Assembly (NCBI GenBank): GCA_029204225.1
Contig: CM055098.1
Span: 12,328,937 to 12,392,936 of the forward strand
Direction of reading: 5' to 3'
Source: Diphasiastrum complanatum
Lineage: Eukaryota > Streptophyta > Lycopodiopsida > Lycopodiales > Lycopodiaceae
DNA length: 64,000 nt
Made by a program: the position numbers and the translations under genes. The notes beneath the pieces were generated by a model. It saw only the letters and a program-made list of their open reading frames with translations, did not search any database and was not told the DNA's origin. Shown here piece after piece: positions 56,606-64,000 of the stretch; the first letter of the stretch is position 1; each line of letters opens with the position of its first letter.

Positions 56606-59600
56606 GTATGATATTTGGCTCTATTATCTTTGGGCAATCGCTTCTTATTCAGCAAAACCCTAAATTTTTTCAAGCAAATGGAAATTTCGAGGGGTTTCAG
56701 GCCCATAAAATCTTGATATTTGCAATGCCAGCTTCTTAATTCTACTAAGCAACTATGCAAGTTTAGGGGAACAATAGAAGGGAGAGATTGAGAAGGTATA
56801 CAAAAAATAAAAGGGTTCCAGTCAGCAGCTGCAAGTCTTTGTGTTTCTGTGAAAGCTTCTTAGTATTTGGGATTGGGTCAGGAACGAGGGTTTCACATTT
56901 AGTGGAATATAGTCAAATTATTTTCCGGCGTTGATTATGGATTGTAATGCCAAGCAGTTGTCAATGAGCGCCTGCAACTCTTTTAATAAGGAAATTACTG
57001 AATCCAACAAGTGGGAGAATAATTGCATCAAAATATAGCAATACAGTGTTAATGCAGCATAAAGGAAGACATCGTAAAATCATCAAATGCTAAGGTTGCC
57101 GAACATGTATAATGAGGTTGCCAAAATGCTGATTTTGATGCACGAAAAATGAAGATGCCAATGCTGTAAAACAGAGTACGAGGTGCTGCAACATGGTACT
57201 AGAGCCAGTGGTTGTGGAGAGGGTTTCTTTGTTGTGCTTTGCTTGAGTGGAAGTGTTGCAAGTAGATTTTCTTGCACCTCAATGGGGTTTCCAACCACCA
57301 ACTCGCACACATGATAAATCCGTGTTTCAAGAAGGGTTAGATGGAAGGCCCAAAATCACCAACATGTAGAACGTGTAGGTGCCCAAAGGCCCACCACCAG
57401 TGGCAAGCACTTCCAATCCCCAACGAGCATGGCGGGTCATCGTAACCCTACTTTTGTCTTGCCAAGCCCCAACACGCTAAAGAGTGCAACGTTGAACGGG
57501 GGACAATCTCTCGCCATTCCACATTCAAAGTCCTTTTCATCTTTCCAATAAGGAAATGGTGCCCTTGGTTCTCCCTCCATATAAGCTCATAATGGTCTCA
57601 AGTCCCTTGTCCCATGGTACCAATCCTTCTGGAGATAGGGATTGCGTGGCTACACGGTGGGAATGGGATCCCATATGCGGCCCGCTCATACACGTGACCG
57701 GTGGATCATATTTTCAACAAAAACACAGAGAATATCTAGGTGTGGTGTGAAAGACATCACAATCATTATCCTTCTATGCAACTTTATACTTTTTTCAACA
57801 TATTGTCCTATATCCTATAAATAAACACAGAGCAACCACCAAACCTGATGATAGAAGGCCAACATGGTGTTCCTAGATCCATGTAGTTTGATACTTCAAA
57901 ATTGTTGCAATTCAGTTTTTGAACAAGCGGTGCACAAAAGGTGCATTCGGTTCAACACCCAAACAAGGCGTGTTAGTTGATATCCATAAGTAATGGAGCC
58001 CTTGGTTCTCCCTCCATGTAAGCTCCTGATGGTCCCAAGTACCTTGTCCATTATTACTAGTGCTTTTAAAAGGAGGGATTCTGGGTGGCTATGCTGTGAG
58101 AATGGGATCCCACACACGGGCTTGTGGTGTCATTGCTATTAGGCATATACATCTCGTATTTATCATCCATTGTACTTACATGCTTTTATCTCAATTTAAG
58201 TTCATAATTTCACAGAGCAAAAAATGGCCAATGTATAACCTTTCTAGTTGTAAACATTTACTTTTAAGCTGTTCCACTTTGAACTCACTTATGGTATATT
58301 GATTATGGCTCCAATATCCAAAATTTTTTGGTTGTCTTTGTTTATCCATGCACTTTCTGACATTTATTTCTTTTGTCAATAGTAGAAGTTTTCAAAGGCT
58401 GTTTATCTTGTTTGTGGGTTTTTATGTTCATGATTACAATGGCATAAAATAGTACTCCTTTGTTACTAAGCATAGTTCACATTTCAACGTTTATTGCCTA
58501 TGTATGCTTGATTCACATTTTGGTATCAAACATAACAATTGTATTGTAGCTTGATCTCGTAGATAGTCACAAAAGTCCTTAATATGCTGACCATGTGATA
58601 TCTTAATTGAGAGAGAGAGCTTCATTAATGACTGTTAAATACCCTAAGGTATGTAAGATTGCCAAGGTACATTTCATGTATGCATGTAACCAATGGGAGC
58701 TCTCATAAATGTCGCCTGAAACAGAACTACAAGATCTATAAAGGTTTCTAATTTAACTAATAAAACAACAATACGTTAAAACATGTGGCAAATTACAAAT
58801 GTAATCTATGACTGAACAGAGCAGCAAAATAAATGAAGTTTATATCTGTAACTCTTTGTCAATCAACTGTGAGGTCTAAAAGACATCCATAGAAACCCTC
58901 GCTAGTATTAGGGTTGGTGCCATGTACGTGAAGGTTGATGTAAGTAACTAGCCTAGAAGGTACCTTTCAGGTGTCGTGTATGGTGTCTAAATGAAATGAG
59001 GGAGTTGTCCTTTGAGTCAACATCTGGATCTTTGGCTTGTCACCTAGTGAAGAAAGATGTAAATTGGCTCTGATTCCGAGGCTTGCAAGGAGTTTGAGCT
59101 ATATGTGTGCAAGTGCTTGAAAATTGAGAACAAGAATTTGAAAGCTTGCTAAGCTTATGAATGATATCTCAAGAAAGTTTTTTCAAGTCTATAATGAAGG
59201 CTCAAAGTGTCTATAAGAATTGGGGACGGGCCAAGCGACCGATCAACCCCTTTTGATCCTCTTCACCATTTTTGGGGTTCGGCAACACCCTAGAAAAAAG
59301 AGCCTAGAAATAAATAACTGCTATGCTACCATCCCCTAATTCATTGATGCATATTGTGTTTGCCTTTTGATTGCTTGTGTGTGTAGGTGCTTTGGAGCAG
59401 GAGTTTCGGGGCTTTGGCATAAGGAGACCATGCCAAATTGATTGGAGAAACTAGCTCTAAACTAGCTACAAAAGATATGATCTAGCTCTAATCATGTTGG
59501 AAAATAAGTTGTGCATAAGTCAAATGACTATTCAACAATGATTGTCGACGTTGACTATGATGGTCGATAGCATAGTTGCAACGAATCACGATTCGTTGGA

Positions 59601-59640
59601 TCCGCGATTCGCGAACTACGATTTTGCAAATCACGATTCG
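56606..59640. other. Presumed intron 2 of PBA1 or downstream DNA
   Basis: No further exon was found. A 119-bp duplication lies at 57555-57674 and 57992-58113. A degraded primer-binding site (TGGTACTAGAGCC, 57194) hints at an old Copia remnant here. Confidence 0.35.
57555..58113. repeat. Direct duplication of about 120 bp, 437 bp apart
   Basis: CCCTTGGTTCTCCCTCCAT, AAGCTC and GAATGGGATCCCA occur in the same order at 57555-57674 and 57992-58113. The copies have diverged noticeably, including an indel in the middle. Confidence 0.75.
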
Positions 59641-59651
59641 AACCTAGAATC

Positions 59652-59655
<4 letters not shown>

Positions 59656-59704
<49 letters not shown>
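59656..59704. repeat. (AT)n microsatellite
   Basis: About 24 uninterrupted AT dinucleotides. Confidence 0.95.
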
Positions 59705-59705
<1 letters not shown>

Positions 59706-59818
59706 TAGTAAAGAGTGCCCGTCGTTGACGGGCAATGAAGACCGATCTAGGTGGCAGCTGATGATTTGGATGATGGCCGATCTCGCACATCTGGCAATTT
59801 GGAATATCAAACATTCGA

Positions 59819-60856
59819 GTCTTTGGAAAAATTCGAGTCCTTGGAAAAATTCGAGTCTTTGAAAAATTTTGAGTCTTTCGAAAAATTCGAGTCTTTTGAA
59901 AAATTCGACTTGACAGTACAAAGGGTCCTTCGATCCTTCGAAAAAATTCGAGTCTTTGGAAAAATTTGAGTCATTGGAAAAATTCGAGTTTTTCCAAAAA
60001 TTTGAGTCGTTCCAAAAATCGAGTCTTTCGAAAAATTAGAGTCATTCCAAAAATTCGAGTCTTTTGAAAAATTCGATCCTTTGGAAAAATTCGAGTCAAA
60101 AATGCAATCCCTTGGAAAATTCGAGTCTTTGAAAAATTTGAGTCTCAAGAAAAACTCGAGATCATTTGAAAAATCTCGATCCTATGGAAAAATTCGAGTC
60201 ATTGGAAAAATTCGATCCATTGGAAAAAATTCGAGTCTTTCGAAAAACTCGATATTTGGAAAAATTTGAGTCTCAAGAAAAATTCGAGTCTTTTGAAAAT
60301 TTTTAATTCCTTTGGAAAAATTCGAGTCTTTAAAAATTCGAGTCATTGGAAAAATTCGATCCTTTGGAAAAATTCGAGTTCTGTCAAAATTTAGAGTCTT
60401 TCGAAAAATTCTATATTTGGAAAAATTCGAAGTCTCAAGAAAAATTCGAGTCATTCGAACAATTCGATCCTTGGAAAAATTTGAGTCTTGAAAAATTCGA
60501 GTCATTGGAAAAATTTGAGTCGTTCGAAAAATTCGAGTCGTTCAAAAAATTCGAAGTCATTTGAAAAATTCGAGTCATCAAAAAAATTAGATTCATCGGA
60601 AAAATTCGAGTTGTTCGAAAAATTTGAGTCTTTTGAAAAATTCAAGTCTTCGGAAAAAAAAATCTTTTGAAAAAAAATTCAAGTCATCGGAAAAAATTTG
60701 AGTCATCGGTAAAATTCGAGTCGTTCGAAAAAATTCGAGTCTTTCAAAAAAATTAGAGTCTTCGGAACAAAAAAATCAAGTCATCGGAAAAAATTTGAGT
60801 CATCGAAAAAATTCGAGTCTTTGGAAAAATTGGAGTCTTTGGAAAAATTCGAGTTG
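59819..60856. repeat. 18-bp minisatellite of about 1 kb
   Basis: The unit is close to GAGTCTTTGGAAAAATTC, repeated with substitutions and small indels for about 55 units. Where units stay in register, the plus frame reads ESLEKF over and over and the minus frame reads RIFPK-like repeats. Frames shift often, so this is non-coding satellite DNA. Confidence 0.9.
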
Positions 60857-61557
60857 TTGACGGTGCGAGCAGCGATGGTTTAGGAAGAAAGTCGATCGTG
60901 GGTGGCCGATGTATGTGTGTTTGTATGTACGTGGCCCAAGTTACGGCGGTAGTGGACGTCTGATCTTGGGTATCGAAAAAATTTCGAATTTGGATATCGA
61001 AAAATCACGACTCTCTCCGAGTCGAATCCCGTATCGAAAAAATTCTGATTTTGCGTCGAAATTTTCCCGATTCAATGGTAAAAAAAATCGACCCTTGGTT
61101 GGGTCTGGTCGAGTCAAAAATTTTTCAGACCCCCTGGTCGGGTCGGGTTGAAATTTTCCTGGTAAAAAAATCCGACCCATGGTCTGGTCGGGTTGGGTTG
61201 GTTCGAAATTTTCGACCCTTGGTCGGAGTTGGGTCGGGTCTAGAGCTTTTCGACGCAATGGAAAAAATCTGACCCAAAACATTTTCGACTCAATGTCGTC
61301 CTTGTCAAAAAAACAGATTTTTAGACCCAGCGCGACCTAGTGTATTTGAGTCACGTTGACGGGTGAGCCGACGATGGTTTAGGAGGAAAGCCCGAATGGT
61401 GGGTGGCCGAATGTATGTGTGTGTATGTACGTGCGCCCCCGAAGTACAGCGGGTGGACGTCTGATCTTGGGTATCGAAAAACTTTCGAATCTTGGATACT
61501 CGAAAATCACGAATTTTCTGAGTCAATCTCGTATCCGAAAATTACGCTGATTTTGAG
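60856..61557. repeat. Duplicated ~200-bp block around a GGTCGGGT-rich spacer
   Basis: Blocks 60856-61054 and 61354-61557 share GATGGTTTAGGA, GGGTGGCCGA, GTATGTACGTG and GGACGTCTGATCTTGGGTAT in order, about 498 bp apart. The spacer is a degenerate array of GGTCGGGTTG, GACCCTTGG and GAAATTTTC words. A TCGAAAAA word links the blocks to the neighbouring minisatellite. Confidence 0.75.
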
Positions 61558-62001
61558 GAGGCTACACGCACTTTTATTGCCAGACAATCGCACTTTTGTA
61601 GGGAGGTCATTTTAGAGACAACATTCATCACCCTTCCGGTTGGAAATAATCTCCTTCTTGCTGAAAAATAATTGCCAGTTCTGTGGCCAATAAGTGTTGA
61701 ATGCAGAGGGCCCGAAATATTTGGCCAGCCAATCACACTCCTATCGCATAGGCAGACGACTTTGATATGTGCGTAATATAGTTAGACTAGAGCTAGTCTC
61801 TTATTTTAGTGCCTGGAAACTGATATGTTGAGAATCCAATTTTTCAGCTCAAACAATTTTTTTACATCCACTCAAACTTCAAACACATACGTCTACGTTT
61901 TTCATAAGCTTATTAAAACTTTGTATTGTTGTTTTTTGACTACTACAGGGATCTAGAATGAATCTATCACGAAGCAACTCTGGTTAGCCCCCTTCCTACC
62001 C

Positions 62002-62010
62002 ATCTCTCTC

Positions 62011-62043
<33 letters not shown>

Positions 62044-62063
62044 TCTCTCTCTTCCTCTCTCTG
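62002..62063. repeat. (CT)n microsatellite
   Basis: Nearly pure CT repeat with a few interruptions. In plants such tracts are frequent in 5' leaders, and an ATG context lies downstream (62158), but no start could be proved. Confidence 0.9.
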
Positions 62064-62479
62064 CATCTGCGTCTTGTGCACCTCCACGATCGCCTCTCAG
62101 AATATTTGGGAGAATATCCGCATCCACAAATATTCTGCAAAAGAGCGCCGTTTAAGATGGCTACGAATAGCTGGAGGGGAGGGAGGAGGTTTGAAGGTGG
62201 TGCAGGGAATGGTCATCATCGCAATCACGGCAGTGGTTGAAACGCTTGAAAACCAATGGCTTACCTGCTAATTTTTTGCCTTAAACCTCTAACAATACAA
62301 ATCGATCTTTTGCTTCACATCCTGATATATGAAGGAGAATGTGTCTCTCTCATTTGGCAATCGATTTCTGCTACAAAAACCTCAATGATGTATGCGCTCA
62401 GCCTGGCTATGGTGAGATGGACCTGATAACTGTCTGTTTCATACACTCATACCATTAGAATGATTGTAATTGCTCACAG

Positions 62480-63018
62480 ACAAGCACGGTTGATAATGAC
62501 ATAGAAGATCAACAAATCTTGTTTCGAAGGAATGGATCCGAATTCGTACATCCGTCTATTCAGTTGTTGCAATCAAGCGTTCAAAATTGCTTACAAATAT
62601 TTTCAGAAAGAGAAACTAAGATAAACATGTTGCAGAGCGTTTCAGAACAACATGGCAAAGAGATATCAAGGTTGAAAACGCTTATTCTACAGATTGAGAG
62701 ATATAATGCAAAAAACTCTACCGAAGTGGATCATACTTAGATTCATCTGCTACACCCGAAATGCTAGAACTTGCATTGAAAAAAGCGGATACTTTTATTA
62801 AAGTTTTGTACCAACATTTACAACGCCAAGTGCTTGCAATGAAGATGCTTATTCTACAGATTGAGAGATATAATGCAGAAAACTTTGCCAGAAGTGGATC
62901 ACACTTAGATTCATCTGCTACACCCGAAATGCTAGAACTTGCATTGAAAAAAGCGGGTACCTTTATTAAAGTTCTATACCAATATTTACAACGCCAAGGA
63001 TTTGATTTGGTGCAATGA
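62480..63018 (+). pseudogene. Unrecognised helical protein, last exon with internal duplication
   Basis: After a TGCTCACAG acceptor (62479) an open frame reads TSTVDNDIEDQQILFRRNGS, SIQLLQSSVQNCLQIF and LKTLILQIERYNA, then hits a stop at 62738. A second frame (62761-63018) reads MLELALKKADTFIKVLYQHL, repeats LILQIERYNAEN and PEMLELALKKAGTFIKV, and ends QRQGFDLVQ. The sequence is amphipathic and probably coiled-coil. Without the tandem duplication a single frame would run to FDLVQ, so the duplication and a one-base difference broke the gene or this is an alternative end. A possible first exon starts at the ATG at 62158 (MATNSWRGGRRFEGG), but its splice phase does not fit, so I leave it out. 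Family unknown. Confidence 0.45.
62680..62998. repeat. Tandem duplication of about 168 bp
   Basis: GCTTATTCTACAGATTGAGA starts each unit (62680, 62847) and CAACGCCAAG lies near each end (62821, 62989). The second unit has one base more in the middle. Confidence 0.9.
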
Positions 63019-63065
63019 AGCGGCTCTCTTAGCAGAAAGTCCGATCGTATCTCCAGGAAAATGGT

Positions 63066-63150
63066 AGAGAGAGAGAGAGAGATCTTGATCTTGGAGAGGG
63101 AGGGAGGGAGACAAAGAGAGGAAAGAGATGGAGAGAGAGGTTTGAATTGG
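63066..63150. repeat. GA-rich microsatellite region
   Basis: GAGAGAGAGAGAGA followed by GGAGGGAGGGAG and further GA runs. Frames across it are compositional. Next to it GGGCCCCATACATACATCCC mirrors TGTATGGGG upstream. Confidence 0.8.
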
Positions 63151-63199
63151 GGAGGTGGGGCCAAGGAGAGGTGCAATATGTATGTATGGGGAGGGCCCC

Positions 63200-64000
63200 A
63201 TACATACATCCCTTCCCATCATTTTAAGTTAAGAAAGTGGTATGCATGGGTGAGAAGAGGAGGATGCATGGGTGCACCCATACACATGCGCACAAATAGT
63301 TATATATATATATTTGGAAAAATAGCTTATGGCTAAAATTTTTGTAGGGGAGCAATGGTCAAACCAGCGTTTTGCCTCCCAGAAGTGCAGTAGATAGGGC
63401 ACAAACAGATCTTATTTTCAGTAGCTATGTGGTTGTTATTTGCTCTGGTTCTCAGTAAATGTTAATGCTACAGTTTGGGCTCAATATTGGCCCCTTATCG
63501 GCGTGCATTTGGACCCCCATTTTTATCTATGGAGGGATGCGGGGGGGCAGCGCCCCGCTACTGTCGCGGCCCGCTGCCCCCTGAAGCAAAAAGCGAGGTA
63601 CAATTGCTCTACAGTTCTCTGTCTCTGTCCCATTGTAACCATCTGTGATCGTAACAAACATGCTAGAGGTTACTTTTGAATTTTTATCCTTGACAGAACC
63701 CAACATGGATTAATGCACCTAAACTGGACCATCCTGCACCCGAAATAGTCGACAAACTACACAGTAGTAATGCTCTTAATCAGAGCTGATACCCATATTG
63801 CCCAAAAAAAATTAAAAAAAAATGATTTTAAACGATTATCGTTTTTTTTTAATCGTGATTCAGAATCGTAGTGCATATATGGACTCGATAGTAGCAGCGA
63901 TAGTTAATGTAATAACAGAATTGATTCGCTACTATCACAAGTACAGTGATACTATCGTTGACAAGTGTGGAAAATGAATGACAAAAGGATTGTTTGGCGG
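63200..64000. other. Right edge without recognised gene
   Basis: No exon of PBA1 or other gene was supported. Around 63830-63900 the words ATTATCGTTTTTTT and AATCGTGATTCAGAATCGT resemble the AATCACGATTCG words at 59585-59650 just before the AT microsatellite. Confidence 0.3.

Noticed and set aside
59542-60670. Long open frames rich in ESLEKF, or RIFPK-type frames on the other strand
   Set aside because: They follow the 18-bp satellite period and shift frame wherever units have indels; there are no independent coding signals.
62074-62271. First exon of the 62480 gene (MATNSWRGG or the overlapping frame)
   Set aside because: For the MATNSWRGG frame no donor gives the phase needed at 62480; the other frame fits a donor in phase, but its sequence shows no family resemblance or start support.

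Overview
The window reads as nuclear DNA of a land plant with a repeat-rich, probably large genome. Three things point there: LTR retrotransposons whose primer-binding sites match plant initiator tRNA-Met (TGGTATCAGAGC), an AT-rich intergenic background, and two exons of a plant-type proteasome beta-1 (PBA1) gene with GT-AG introns. I cannot name the lineage from sequence alone. No rRNA, tRNA, CRISPR or bacterial-type genes were seen.

Layout. 0-4.3 kb: fragments of an LTR repeat ('S'), a minus-strand two-exon fragment of an unrecognised plant gene (1776-2739), and the first of three decayed copies of an unrecognised coiled-coil gene family (3520, 8046, 12231). 4.3-7.8 kb: a Copia element (A1) with a doubled primer-binding site, truncated after integrase. 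8-12.5 kb: family copies 2 and 3, duplicated exon-like blocks, and two related hairpins near 9.3 and 9.5 kb. 12.6-18.5 kb: an LTR-leader fragment plus Copia fragments C (-) and E (+). 19-27.3 kb: nested minus-strand Copia relatives D and B. D carries a long reading frame of unknown nature where integrase, RT and RNase H should be. 27.4-28.1 kb: a T-rich TCGA-containing array. 28.4-35.6 kb: a Gypsy gag split by a nearly complete Copia element (R, 28654-34731) with 274-bp LTRs and an AGAGA target-site duplication. 35.6-47 kb: degenerate sequence, Copia nucleocapsid-protease (F) interrupted by another LTR plus leader, Copia A2 with a ~780-bp insertion, and a Gypsy RT/RNase H/integrase block. 47.8-51.9 kb: a minus-strand Gypsy element (G2) lacking RT. 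52-55 kb: small Copia and Gypsy scraps. 56.1-56.6 kb: PBA1 exons 1-2, whose next exon is not seen in the remaining 7.4 kb. 59.6-63.2 kb: microsatellites, an 18-bp minisatellite, a ~500-bp duplication, and a small unrecognised gene piece with an internal tandem duplication.

How the parts relate. Almost all coding sequence is retrotransposon gag-pol, and most copies have stops, frameshifts or deletions. Several are clearly nested: R in a Gypsy gag, an LTR in F, B next to the broken gag of D, and an S-type LTR beside D. Host genes supported by splice signals are PBA1 and the minus-strand gene at 1.8-2.7 kb. The most unusual content is the D reading frame (one frame over about 2.7 kb with four premature stops, part of it shared with element E) and the three-copy coiled-coil family.
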